DNA from: JACDAN01 sp035535195
GTDB taxonomy: Bacteria > Actinomycetota > Thermoleophilia > Gaiellales > Gaiellaceae
Assembly (NCBI GenBank): GCA_035535195.1
Contig: DATLQK010000040.1
Location: 1 to 64,000, forward strand
Direction: 5' to 3'
DNA length: 64,000 nucleotides
In this document: positions 24,057 through 31,752 of the stretch, piece by piece
Numbering within the stretch: the first letter of the stretch is position 1
Layout of the letters: each line of letters starts with the position of its first letter
The notes under the pieces: model-generated
Told to the model about the DNA's origin: nothing
The model's input: only the letters and a program-made list of their open reading frames with translations
Databases searched by the model: none
Position numbers and translations under genes: made by a program

Positions 24057-24222
24057 AGGAGGGCTCGGCGCGATGCAGCTGTGCCGCAGGGCTGCGCTGC
24101 TCGCCCCGAGGACGGCGTCCGCAGTCGCGCCCGTATCTCACTCGATACGGGCGCTCCCTGCGTCCTGGCCTCGGGACGAGCATCGCACCCTGCGACGAGC
24201 GGCATCACACCAAGCCCTCCTA
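24057..24222. repeat. 166-bp long imperfect inverted repeat (fold-back element)
   Basis: The whole space between the stop codons of the WecA-like gene and the hydrolase gene folds on itself. Paired blocks include GGAGGGCT at the outside, GATGC, CGCAGGG, TGCTCG, CCCGAGG, and a perfect inner stem GCGCCCGTATC / GATACGGGCGC (24127-24137 / 24144-24154) with loop TCACTC. Arms are about 80 nt each, with most positions pairable. It could act as a two-way terminator for the convergent genes or be a small fold-back mobile sequence. No T tract is present. Confidence 0.8.
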
Positions 24223-24936
24223 GGCGCGGTCGGCGAAGCCGACGAGGACGTCGTTGAACCCCGGTGCACGGGCGATCGAGTGCCCGGCGCCGGGGACGAC
24301 CGCGTGCTCGGCCTCGAGCTCGCGCTCAAGCACGTCACAGACGGCGTCGAACGCCGGGTGGTGCGCGCCGGAAACGACGAGCTTCGGAAAACGCGCCGGC
24401 CGCAGCACCTCGAACGGGATCACCGCCTCGTTCGGGAACCGCTCCGCGATCGCCGCCCGCGCACCGGCCTCCAGCCCGTGCGGGAGCGGGTCCGGCAGGC
24501 GGAGGGACGACCCGACGAGCGGCAGGAAGAACTCGAGATAGCCCCTGGGGTCCTGCGGGTAGTCGGGCTCGAACGCCCCGAGGAAATCCTGGACCGCGGG
24601 ATCGTCGAGCGCCACGCCGAACGCCGGCGGCTCCAGCACCGTCAGCGAGCGCAGCGCCTCGGGACGCCGGCCGGCTGCGAGCAGCGAGACGACCCCGCCG
24701 TACGAGTGGCCGACGAGGTGGTCGCCAGGCTCCAGGAGTTCCGCGACCTCCTGCGCCTGGTCCTCGAAGTCGATTCGCTCGAGCGGCGGGTTCGGCGGGT
24801 AGCCGCTGCGGGTCGGCACGACCAGCGTGAACCGCTCCGCGAGGCGCCGCTGCGGGCCCCAGGCCTCCAGCCCGAACCCGACGCTGCCGTGCACGAGCAC
24901 GAGCCGCGGCCCCTGGCCGACCACGTCGACATGCAT
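24220..24936 (-). CDS. alpha/beta hydrolase
   Basis: A 238-residue alpha/beta-hydrolase fold protein. The oxyanion segment V-L-V-H-G-S-V-G is near residue 15, the nucleophile elbow G-H-S-Y-G-G is near residue 75, and a late catalytic histidine is in G-A-G-H-S-I-A near residue 219. It lacks a signal peptide, so it is likely cytoplasmic. The substrate is unknown. ATG 24936 has TAGCTT 8 nt upstream and TTGGCG 17 nt before that. It is divergent from the ATP synthase operon, and its stop codon is the outer edge of the fold-back element. Confidence 0.88.
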   Translation of the reverse strand: MHVDVVGQGPRLVLVHGSVGFGLEAWGPQRRLAERFTLVVPTRSGYPPNPPLERIDFEDQAQEVAELLEPGDHLVGHSYGGVVSLLAAGRRPEALRSLTVLEPPAFGVALDDPAVQDFLGAFEPDYPQDPRGYLEFFLPLVGSSLRLPDPLPHGLEAGARAAIAERFPNEAVIPFEVLRPARFPKLVVSGAHHPAFDAVCDVLERELEAEHAVVPGAGHSIARAPGFNDVLVGFADRA

Positions 24937-24944
24937 GGAAACCA

Positions 24945-25011
24945 AAGCTACAAGCTCAGGCACTTTTCGCCAAACCATGCGGGTTTTGGCTGTCACAAAC
25001 TTTGGTATGCT
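24945..25011. promoter_or_regulatory. divergent promoters, hydrolase / ATP synthase operon
   Basis: Minus strand: TTGGCG (24973-24968), 17-nt spacer, TAGCTT (24950-24945), 8 nt to ATG 24936. Plus strand: TTTTGG (24984-24989), 16-nt spacer, TATGCT (25006-25011) with a TGG extension, 8 nt to ATG 25020. An imperfect inverted repeat (24969-24990) joins the two -35 boxes and could be an operator. Confidence 0.65.
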
Positions 25012-25019
25012 CGGTCCCG

Positions 25020-25223
25020 ATGGAGCCAGCGCCGCGTCAGTCGCTCGACCCTGCCGGGGCCGGCGCTGTGCTTCTCGGAACGACTGGTGCCGGCATCGCC
25101 GTCGGCGCTCTCGTCGGCTGGGCTGCCGGATCGTGGGCGATCGGCGCCCTCGTCGGCGCCCTCCTCGGCATCCCCGCGGGGACCTTCGCCGTGTACCGAC
25201 GCTATCGGGGGGTGTTCTCGTGA
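25020..25223 (+). CDS. AtpZ-like small membrane protein
   Basis: A 67-residue protein with two hydrophobic segments (about residues 18-37 and 41-58) rich in glycine and alanine, ending in a short basic tail (Y-R-R-Y-R). Size, topology and place at the head of the ATP synthase operon fit the AtpZ family, thought to aid assembly of, or ion supply to, the FoF1 complex. Similarity is in pattern rather than exact motifs. ATG 25020 follows the -10 box by 8 nt; TTG 25002 is an alternative start. Confidence 0.65.
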   Translation: MEPAPRQSLDPAGAGAVLLGTTGAGIAVGALVGWAAGSWAIGALVGALLGIPAGTFAVYRRYRGVFS

Positions 25224-25612
25224 GGGACGTCTGGGCGACGCCCAGACCGGTCCCTACCACCTACGTGCCGCAGCTCGCGGCCGCAGTGCTGATCGCGCTC
25301 GCTCTGCCCGTCTTCCTCGTCGCCGAGCTCCCGCTGCGCGCCTGGCTCCTCGCCGCCGTCCTCTGGGTGGCCGCCGAGGCGGTGGCGCTGCTGCTCTCAC
25401 GGGTGCCGCTCGGCGCCGATAATCTCGCCGCCTCGGGCGTGAGGGGAGTCGGGATGATGTTTCGGTCCGTCGGCGTGATGGTCGTCGTGATCGTCGTGGC
25501 GGCAAGAGACACCGAGCTGGGTGTCGCCGCCGGCGCCCTCTATGCGCTCGCGTACACGCTGGAGCTCGCCCTCTCCCTGACGACGTACTTCACGAGCGAG
25601 GAGATCCGGTGA
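25220..25612 (+). CDS. AtpI-like membrane protein
   Basis: A 130-residue protein with four hydrophobic segments, starting at GTG 25220 overlapping the previous stop and ending over the atpB GTG. Position, size and four-helix layout fit the AtpI/ATP synthase protein I group, linked to c-ring assembly. Sequence conservation in this family is poor, so the call rests mainly on context. The ATP synthase operon reads atpZ-atpI-atpB-atpE-atpF-atpH-atpA-atpG with overlaps at the first joints. Confidence 0.65.
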   Translation: MRDVWATPRPVPTTYVPQLAAAVLIALALPVFLVAELPLRAWLLAAVLWVAAEAVALLLSRVPLGADNLAASGVRGVGMMFRSVGVMVVVIVVAARDTELGVAAGALYALAYTLELALSLTTYFTSEEIR

Positions 25613-26481
25613 GACGCGCCCTCTACGGCCTCGTCACCACGGCGCTTCTCTTTCCCGGCTCGGCCCTCGCCGCCGACGAGGAGAAGTTCGACCCGTCGAA
25701 GGAGTTCGAGCAGCACGCGTGGATCACGATCCACCTCGGCCCGCTCGACCTCTCGATCACGAAGGCCGTCGCCTATCTCTTACTCGCCACGATCGTGACG
25801 ATCCTCCTCGGCCTCGGCTTGATGCGGTGGCGCCTCCACGTCGACCCGGACCGCCGCCAGGCGGTCGGGGAGCTGGTCTACGACATCGCCCAGACGCAGA
25901 TCGCGGAGCAGGGGCTCCCGACGAAGGCGATCGGGCGCTGGTTCCCATACGTCGCCTCGCTCTTCCTCTTCATCTGGACGATCAACATCCTCGGCTTCAT
26001 CCCGCTGCCGCTCTCGGACGAGAAAGTGACGATCGCTGGGATCGAGCTACCGACGCTCGGGATCTACGCCGCGACCTCGTCGATCTCCGTCACCCTCGCG
26101 CTCGCGCTGCTGACCTTCGTCTTCACACACTTCGAGGGAATCCGCGAGAACGGACCGGCGCGCTACTTCAAGAGTTGGATCCCGCCGGTGCCGAAGGCGA
26201 TGGTGGTGCCGATTGCGTTCCTCGAGGTCCTCGGCCAGTTCATGCGGCTGATCTCGCTCTCAGTCCGACTGTTCGCGAACATGCTCGCCGGCCACATCCT
26301 GATCCTGACTTTCATCGGGCTGATCTTCGTGCTCGGCCACATCTGGCTGGCACCGGTCTCCGTCTTCGTCGGGACGATCTTCTACCTCTTCGAGGTCGTG
26401 ATCGTCGTCTCGATCCAGGCCTACATCTTCGCCGCCCTGTCCGCCATCTACATCGGCTCGGCCATCGAGCCCGAGCACTAA
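25609..26481 (+). CDS. atpB: ATP synthase Fo subunit a
   Basis: A 290-residue membrane protein of the proton channel. An N-terminal hydrophobic segment ending S-A-L-A-A-D looks like a signal peptide or first helix, followed by five core helices. The essential arginine is in S-V-R-L-F-A-N-M-L-A-G-H near residue 222, and the C-terminal helix has V-S-I-Q-A-Y-I-F, with the conserved glutamine. GTG 25609 overlaps the AtpI-like stop. Confidence 0.96.
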   Translation: MRRALYGLVTTALLFPGSALAADEEKFDPSKEFEQHAWITIHLGPLDLSITKAVAYLLLATIVTILLGLGLMRWRLHVDPDRRQAVGELVYDIAQTQIAEQGLPTKAIGRWFPYVASLFLFIWTINILGFIPLPLSDEKVTIAGIELPTLGIYAATSSISVTLALALLTFVFTHFEGIRENGPARYFKSWIPPVPKAMVVPIAFLEVLGQFMRLISLSVRLFANMLAGHILILTFIGLIFVLGHIWLAPVSVFVGTIFYLFEVVIVVSIQAYIFAALSAIYIGSAIEPEH

Positions 26482-26497
26482 GGAGGTACGAGAGGAA

Positions 26498-26764
26498 ATG
26501 AACGTCGCTGCAACGCTCTTCGCCGCCGCGTCGGACGGCTCGGACGCCGGCAAGGCGATCGCGCTCGCCCTCGGCGTCGGCCTCGGCTCGCTGGGCGCGG
26601 GCATCGGCATCGGCAACATCTTCGGCTCGATGATCCAGTCGGTCGCGCGCCAGCCGGAGCTCCGGGGCGAGCTGACGGGTATCCAGTGGCTCGGGTTCGC
26701 GCTCACCGAGGCCGTCGTGTTCTACGGCCTCCTCGGCAGCCTGCTCGCCTACGTCCTCGTTTGA
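26498..26764 (+). CDS. atpE: ATP synthase Fo subunit c
   Basis: An 88-residue hairpin protein that forms the rotor ring. The glycine-rich first helix is G-V-G-L-G-S-L-G-A-G-I-G-I-G (about residues 26-39), the polar loop is A-R-Q-P-E-L, and the ion-binding carboxylate is Glu in F-A-L-T-E-A-V-V-F-Y near residue 73. Glutamate followed by alanine, not serine, favours proton rather than sodium coupling. A GAGAGGAA ribosome-binding site precedes the ATG. A hairpin lies in the 168-bp gap before atpF. Confidence 0.97.
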   Translation: MNVAATLFAAASDGSDAGKAIALALGVGLGSLGAGIGIGNIFGSMIQSVARQPELRGELTGIQWLGFALTEAVVFYGLLGSLLAYVLV

Positions 26765-26835
26765 TGCCCCTCCCAGCGATCCGTGCCGGCCTCTGGCCCG
26801 CGATCACGCGGCGCCAGAGCTCACCCACCTCCTCA

Positions 26836-26855
26836 CCAAGGTCTTTTGACCTTGG
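26836..26855 (+). other. hairpin between atpE and atpF
   Basis: A perfect 8-bp stem CCAAGGTC / GACCTTGG with loop TTTT lies midway in the unusually long (168-bp) atpE-atpF gap. It may set the 3' end or stability of the atpE part of the mRNA, since many c subunits are needed per enzyme. A related CCAAGG/CCTTGG hairpin lies in the atpD leader. Confidence 0.5.
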
Positions 26856-26932
26856 CTCGTCGGCGTGCGACCTCTGGCTTGGTGCTCACGACCCAGAGAC
26901 TCGGCGGCATCACTGGAAGGGGCATTAGCCAC

Positions 26933-27472
26933 ATGCTCGCCGTCCTCGCCGCCAACCCACTGATCGAGGCGCGCGTCGGCCTCATGGTCTGGACCCTCGT
27001 CTGCTTCGCGATCACGTTCTTCGTGCTGAAGCGGTACGCCTTCGGGCCGGTCCAGAAGATCATCGACGAGCGCCGCCAGCGGATCCGACAGTCGCTCGAC
27101 GAGGCCGACAACGCCCGCGACGAGGCCCGCAGCCTGCTCGAGGAGCACCGGGCGCTGATGCGGGAGGCGCGCGGCGAGGCCGAGGGGATCCTGGCCGAGG
27201 CCCGACGCGTCGCGGACGCGCAGAAGGAGCGCCTGCGCGACGAGCTCGAGTCCGAGCGCCAGCGCCGGCTCGAGGACACGACGAAGCAGATCGAGGCCGA
27301 GACGCGCCGCGCGCTCGAGCAGATCCGGGCGGAGGTCGCTGAGCTGGCCCTCGTCGCGACGAGCAAGGTCACCGGCAAGGTGCTGACCGACGAGGACCAC
27401 CGCCGCCTGATCGAGCAGGCCGTCGGCGAGCTCGACTTTTCCGTGCTCGAAGGGGACGCCCGGGCGAACTGA
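26933..27472 (+). CDS. atpF: ATP synthase Fo subunit b
   Basis: A 179-residue protein with one N-terminal membrane helix (about residues 14-36), then K-R-Y-A-F-G-P-V-Q-K-I-I-D-E-R and a long charged coiled coil (A-R-x-E-A, E-A-E-x-I heptads) forming the peripheral stalk. ATG 26933 is selected because it places the helix at the usual position and has GGAAGGGG upstream; the frame is open earlier without homology. The stop overlaps the atpH ATG (TGATG). Confidence 0.94.
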   Translation: MLAVLAANPLIEARVGLMVWTLVCFAITFFVLKRYAFGPVQKIIDERRQRIRQSLDEADNARDEARSLLEEHRALMREARGEAEGILAEARRVADAQKERLRDELESERQRRLEDTTKQIEAETRRALEQIRAEVAELALVATSKVTGKVLTDEDHRRLIEQAVGELDFSVLEGDARAN

Positions 27473-28011
27473 TGGCCGTGCCCCGGAAGATCTACGCGAA
27501 CGCCCTCTTCGAGGCGGCGAAGGAGCGGGACCGCCTCGAGGTGGTGCGGGACGAGCTGCACGCCTTCCTGGAGGCGACCGAGCAGGTGCCCGAGCTCCGC
27601 GAGCTTCTGGTCACCCCGGCGGTCGACTCCCGCCAGAAGGTCGACGCCCTCTCCGCGCTCCTCGCGGACGCCGATGAGCTGACGCGCAACTTCCTGCTCC
27701 TCGTGGCGGAGAAGAACCGCGCGCAGCAGCTGCACGAGATCGTGCGCGAGTTCGACGCGCTCGTCGCCCGCGAGGAGGGGATCCTCGACGTCGAGCTCAC
27801 CACGGCGGTCGAGCTCTCCGAGGACGAGGCGACCAAACTCTTGGGTCAGATCGAGCAGGTCTCCGGGCGGCGGCTCCGAGCGACCCGCGGCGTCGACCAG
27901 AACCTGATCGGCGGCTTCGTGCTCCGCGCCGGCTCCTACCGGGCCGACGCGAGCGTCAAGGGTCGCCTCGACGGACTACGACGACAGCTCACAGGCAGCG
28001 GAAGGAGTTAG
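27472..28011 (+). CDS. atpH: ATP synthase F1 subunit delta
   Basis: A 179-residue OSCP/delta family protein. It begins I-Y-A-N-A-L-F-E-A-A near residue 7, has the F-L-L-L-V-A-E-K-N-R segment near residue 75, and ends with I-G-G-F-V-L-R-A-G, the usual C-terminal strand. It links the b stalk to F1. The start overlaps the atpF stop. Confidence 0.94.
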   Translation: MAVPRKIYANALFEAAKERDRLEVVRDELHAFLEATEQVPELRELLVTPAVDSRQKVDALSALLADADELTRNFLLLVAEKNRAQQLHEIVREFDALVAREEGILDVELTTAVELSEDEATKLLGQIEQVSGRRLRATRGVDQNLIGGFVLRAGSYRADASVKGRLDGLRRQLTGSGRS

Positions 28012-28014
28012 GCA

Positions 28015-29541
28015 GTGCGACTGCGACCCGAAGAGATCACCTCGATCCTCAAGGAGCGGATCGAGCAGTACGACGTCGAGACCGACCTCGCCGAGGTCGG
28101 CGCGGTGCTTCAGGTCGGAGACGGCATCGCCCGGATCCACGGCCTCGAGAACGCCGTGGCGGGAGAGCTGCTCCAGCTCGAGCACGGCGTCACCGGCATC
28201 GCGTTCAACCTCGAGGAGGACAACGTCGGCGCGGCGCTCTTCGGCGAATGGGTGCTCTCGAAGGAGGGCGAGCCCGTGAAGCGCACCGGCGAGGTCGCGA
28301 GCGTCCCCGTCGGTGACGCGCTGATCGGCCGGATCGTCGACCCACTCGGGAACCCGCTCGACGGCGGCGCGCCGATCGAGACGACCGAGACGCGGCCGCT
28401 CGAGTTCAAAGCGCCGGGCGTGATCGACCGCCAGCCGGTGAAGGAGCCGCTCCAGACCGGCATCAAGGCGATCGACGCGATGACGAACGTCGGCCGCGGT
28501 CAGCGCGAGCTGATCATCGGCGACCGCTCCACCGGCAAGACGGCGATCTTGGTCGACACGATCCTGAACCAGCGCGACACGGACGTGATCTGCATCTACG
28601 TCGCGATCGGGCAGAAGGCGTCGACTGTCGCGCAGGTCTACGAGCTGCTTCGCGACCGCGGCGCGATGGACTACACGATCATCGTCATCGCGGCGGCGCA
28701 CGAGGCAGCGCCGATCAAGTGGATGGCGCCCTTCGCCGGCTGCGCGATCGGCGAGCACATCATGTTCAACGGCGGGCACGCGCTCGTCATGTACGACGAC
28801 CTCTCGAAGCACGCCGACGCCTACCGGCAGCTCTCGCTGCTGCTGCGCCGGCCGCCGGGGCGCGAGGCGTTCCCCGGCGACGTCTTCTACCTCCACTCGC
28901 GCCTGCTCGAGCGAGCCTGCAAGCTTTCCGACGACCTCGGCGGAGGGTCGCTGACGGCGCTGCCGGTGATCGAGACGCAGGCCGGCGACATCTCGGCCTA
29001 CATCCCGACGAACGTGATCTCGATCACGGACGGTCAGATCTTCCTCGAGTCGGACCTGTTCTTCTCCGGCGTCCGGCCGGCCGTGAACGTCGGCGTCTCG
29101 GTCTCCCGCGTGGGGGCGAGCGCGCAGACGAAGGCGATGAAGAAGGTGGCTGGCCGCCTGCGGCTCGAGCTCTCGCAGTACCGCGAGCTCGAGGCGTTCG
29201 CGCAGTTCGGCTCCGAGCTGGACCCCGCCACGCAGCGGACGCTCGCTCGCGGCCAGCGGATGGTCGCGACCCTCAACCAGCCGCAGTACCAGCCCTGGCC
29301 GATGGAGGAGCAGGTGGTCGCGATCTGGGTCGGCGTCAACGGCCACCTCGACGACATCCCGGTCGAGGACGTCCTGCGCTTCCAGGACGAGCTCCGCGAG
29401 TACCTCCGCACGGAGGGGGCGATCTACAAGGAGATTCGCGAGACGGGCGACCTCCCGGACGAGCTCGAGGAGCGGCTGAAGGCGGAGGTCGAGAAGTTCA
29501 AAGAAGGGTTCAACGTCAGCACCGAGGACGAAGCCGCGTAA
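28015..29541 (+). CDS. atpA: ATP synthase F1 subunit alpha
   Basis: A 508-residue protein. The nucleotide P-loop is G-D-R-S-T-G-K-T-A (near residue 170). The family signature includes P-A-V-N-V-G-V-S-V-S-R-V-G with the arginine finger near residue 365. It starts at GTG 28015 with a strong GGAAGGAG site 8 nt upstream, overlapping the end of atpH. It is non-catalytic in ATP turnover but supplies the arginine to the beta site. Confidence 0.98.
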   Translation: MRLRPEEITSILKERIEQYDVETDLAEVGAVLQVGDGIARIHGLENAVAGELLQLEHGVTGIAFNLEEDNVGAALFGEWVLSKEGEPVKRTGEVASVPVGDALIGRIVDPLGNPLDGGAPIETTETRPLEFKAPGVIDRQPVKEPLQTGIKAIDAMTNVGRGQRELIIGDRSTGKTAILVDTILNQRDTDVICIYVAIGQKASTVAQVYELLRDRGAMDYTIIVIAAAHEAAPIKWMAPFAGCAIGEHIMFNGGHALVMYDDLSKHADAYRQLSLLLRRPPGREAFPGDVFYLHSRLLERACKLSDDLGGGSLTALPVIETQAGDISAYIPTNVISITDGQIFLESDLFFSGVRPAVNVGVSVSRVGASAQTKAMKKVAGRLRLELSQYRELEAFAQFGSELDPATQRTLARGQRMVATLNQPQYQPWPMEEQVVAIWVGVNGHLDDIPVEDVLRFQDELREYLRTEGAIYKEIRETGDLPDELEERLKAEVEKFKEGFNVSTEDEAA

Positions 29542-29544
29542 CCC

Positions 29545-30429
29545 TTGGCCGCAGTCCAGGACATCAAGCGCCGGATCCGCTCCGTCCAGAACACGCGGAA
29601 GATCACGAAGGCGTTCGAGCTCGTGGCGGCCGCTCGTCTCCGCCGCGCGCAGGCTCGGATCGAGGCGATGCGCCCGTACGCCGACCGGATGCTGGAGCTG
29701 ATGGTCGGCACCGCCCGAGCGAGCACCTCGATGCGCGGGCTCCCGCTGCTCGAACGGCGTGAGGTGCGGACGGCGGCGATCCTGGCCCTGACCGGCGACC
29801 GCGGCCTCGCCGGCGCATTCAACTCGCAGATCCTGCGGCACGTGTTCGCGCTCGAGCGGCGGCTCCGCGCGGAAGGCGTCGAGGTTCGCTGGCTCGTGTC
29901 GGGCCGTCGCGGCGCCTCGACCCTTCGCTTCCGGCGCTACGACGTCGGCCAGTCGTGGGTCGGGTTCAGCGACCGGCCCGCGTACTCCGACGCCCAGACG
30001 ATCGCGCACGCGATCTCGGAGCTCTACACGCAGGGCGAGGTCGACCAGGTGTTCGTGGTCTACAACCACTTCGTCTCGCCGCTCGTCCAGCGCGTGACCG
30101 AGCAGGAGGTGCTGCCGATCCCCGAGGAGATCCTCGAGGGAGAGGACGACCGGGACGCGCTCTCGGGCGACTTCATCTACGAGCCGGAGCCGGAGGAGAT
30201 CCTGGCGCGGCTGCTGCCCGTGTACGTCGAGACCGAGCTCTACCGCGCGCTGCTCGAGTCCGCCGCGTCCGAGCAGGGCGCGCGCATGACTGCGATGCGC
30301 AACGCCTCGAAGAACGCCGGAGAGCTGATCGAGAGCCTCACGCTGGCGATGAACCGCGCCCGCCAGGCGGAGATCACCCAGGAGATCCTGGAGGTCGTCG
30401 CCGGCGCGGACGCCCTGACGGCCTCCTAA
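29545..30429 (+). CDS. atpG: ATP synthase F1 subunit gamma
   Basis: A 294-residue rotor shaft. The N-terminal helix has I-K-R-R-I-R-S-V-Q-N-T-R-K-I-T-K-A, the middle has T-G-D-R-G-L-A-G-A-F-N, and the C-terminal helix has M-T-A-M-R-N-A-S-K-N-A-G. TTG 29545 is the initiator (the only standard start before the conserved helix). In most bacteria atpD follows directly; here the operon breaks off and atpD lies 7.3 kb downstream. Confidence 0.96.
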   Translation: MAAVQDIKRRIRSVQNTRKITKAFELVAAARLRRAQARIEAMRPYADRMLELMVGTARASTSMRGLPLLERREVRTAAILALTGDRGLAGAFNSQILRHVFALERRLRAEGVEVRWLVSGRRGASTLRFRRYDVGQSWVGFSDRPAYSDAQTIAHAISELYTQGEVDQVFVVYNHFVSPLVQRVTEQEVLPIPEEILEGEDDRDALSGDFIYEPEPEEILARLLPVYVETELYRALLESAASEQGARMTAMRNASKNAGELIESLTLAMNRARQAEITQEILEVVAGADALTAS

Positions 30430-30483
30430 CAATCTCGCCGGTCGATAGTCAAAGCTAATCGGATCGCCCGACCCCCGGGCAGT

Positions 30484-30489
30484 TATTCT
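30484..30489 (+). promoter_or_regulatory. -10 box for ABC permease gene
   Basis: TATTCT lies 9 nt before ATG 30499, in the 69-bp gap after atpG, implying a separate promoter for the transporter genes. Confidence 0.45.
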
Positions 30490-30498
30490 CCGTTCCCC

Positions 30499-31566
30499 AT
30501 GGCAGACGAACGACGCGAAGTCCTCTCAGCCGGTGCAGGCCTCGCAGCCGAGGTCGCGCTCGAGTCCGGCACCGGGCTCGGCGACATCACCGACGTTCGG
30601 GCCCGCGGCTACTGGGAGCAGGTCTGGATCCGCTTCCGTAAGGACAAGGTCGCGATCGCGAGCGGGATCTTCATCATCCTGCTGGTCCTGACGGCGATCT
30701 TCGGCGCGCCGCTCGTCAAGCACTGGCTCGGGCACGGCCCGGACGACATCTTCCCCTCGCCCGGCGTCGGCGTCGACATGGAGCTCGTACCGCGCGACCC
30801 GCTGACGCACGCGCAGAACTTCAACCCGCAGACCGGGAAGATGGAGGACGTCTTCTTCCCGCTCGGGACGGCGGACACCCTGGGCCGCGATGAGCTCATG
30901 CGCCTGCTCTACGGTGCGCGCGTCTCGCTCGAGGTCGCCCTCGGCGCGACGTTCCTTTCGATGACGATCGGCGTCCTCATGGGCGCGACCGCCGGCTACT
31001 TCCGCGGCTGGATCGATGCACTGATCTCGCGCCTGACCGAGATCGTGATGGCGTTCCCGCTGCTCCTCTTCGTGATCGCGCTCTCCGCCACCGTCGGCGA
31101 GCGCATGGCAGGCATCACCTTCGGGTTCCTGCCGAAGGGGGTCGTGACGCTCGTCCTTGTCGGCGGCGTCTTCGGCTGGTTCTACCCGGCGCGAATCGTG
31201 CGCGCGCAGGTGCTGTCACTGCGCGAGAAGGAGTTCATCGAGGCGGCGCAGATGGTGGGCTCCAGCGACTGGCGGATCATCCGGTCGCACCTGCTCCCGC
31301 ACCTCGTTGCGCCGATCATCGTCTACTCGACGCTGATCGTCGCCCAGTTCGTCCTCTTCGAGGCGGGCCTCTCCTTCCTCGGCCTCGGGATCAAGCTGCC
31401 CGCTGCGAGCTGGGGGAACCTGCTCTCCTCGGCGCCGCAGTTCTACCTCCAGCAACCGTGGCTCATGGTCTGGCCCGGCGCGGCGGTGCTGCTGACGACG
31501 CTGGCGTTCAACCTGCTCGGCGACGGCCTGCGGGACGCATTCGACCCGCGCGGCTCGGCGCATTAA
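30499..31566 (+). CDS. peptide/nickel-type ABC transporter permease (OppC/DppC family)
   Basis: A 355-residue permease: N-terminal F-R-K-D-K-V-A-I-A-S-G helix, a large extracytoplasmic insert (about residues 75-130), then five helices. G-T-A-D-T-L-G-R-D-E-L-M-R-L-L-Y-G-A-R near residue 117 is the OppC signature, and the ATPase-contact loop is E-A-A-Q-M-V-G-S-S (near residue 248). With the 33531 permease it would form the membrane channel of a dipeptide/oligopeptide importer. It interrupts the ATP synthase gene order between atpG and atpD. Confidence 0.94.
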   Translation: MADERREVLSAGAGLAAEVALESGTGLGDITDVRARGYWEQVWIRFRKDKVAIASGIFIILLVLTAIFGAPLVKHWLGHGPDDIFPSPGVGVDMELVPRDPLTHAQNFNPQTGKMEDVFFPLGTADTLGRDELMRLLYGARVSLEVALGATFLSMTIGVLMGATAGYFRGWIDALISRLTEIVMAFPLLLFVIALSATVGERMAGITFGFLPKGVVTLVLVGGVFGWFYPARIVRAQVLSLREKEFIEAAQMVGSSDWRIIRSHLLPHLVAPIIVYSTLIVAQFVLFEAGLSFLGLGIKLPAASWGNLLSSAPQFYLQQPWLMVWPGAAVLLTTLAFNLLGDGLRDAFDPRGSAH

Positions 31567-31618
31567 GACCTCCGGAAGCGCCTTCAGGGCCTCTGGAGGC
31601 GCGTCCAGAGTGATATTC

Positions 31619-31638
31619 GAACCTCTACTCAGAGGTTC
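31619..31638. terminator. hairpin after permease gene
   Basis: A perfect 8-bp stem GAACCTCT / AGAGGTTC with loop ACTC. A second, weaker fold (CCTCC / GGAGG, 31569-31597) precedes it. Both lie between the permease and the substrate-binding protein genes, with no T tract. A TTATAG at about 31675 may drive the next gene. Confidence 0.45.
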
Positions 31639-31752
31639 ACAACACACTGCTAACTAACTCGGTCGCCCGGAGTCTTATAGCGCGGGACGCGAGGGCGTCC
31701 TGGGGTCGGTCGCAACCGCCTGTGGCCGGCCTGAAACGCGGAAAGGAGTCTC

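Noticed and set aside
27976..30432. 818-residue minus-strand open frame over atpA and atpG
   Set aside because: The strand opposite is certain ATP synthase; the antisense translation is low complexity, arginine/leucine/aspartate-rich, without domains.
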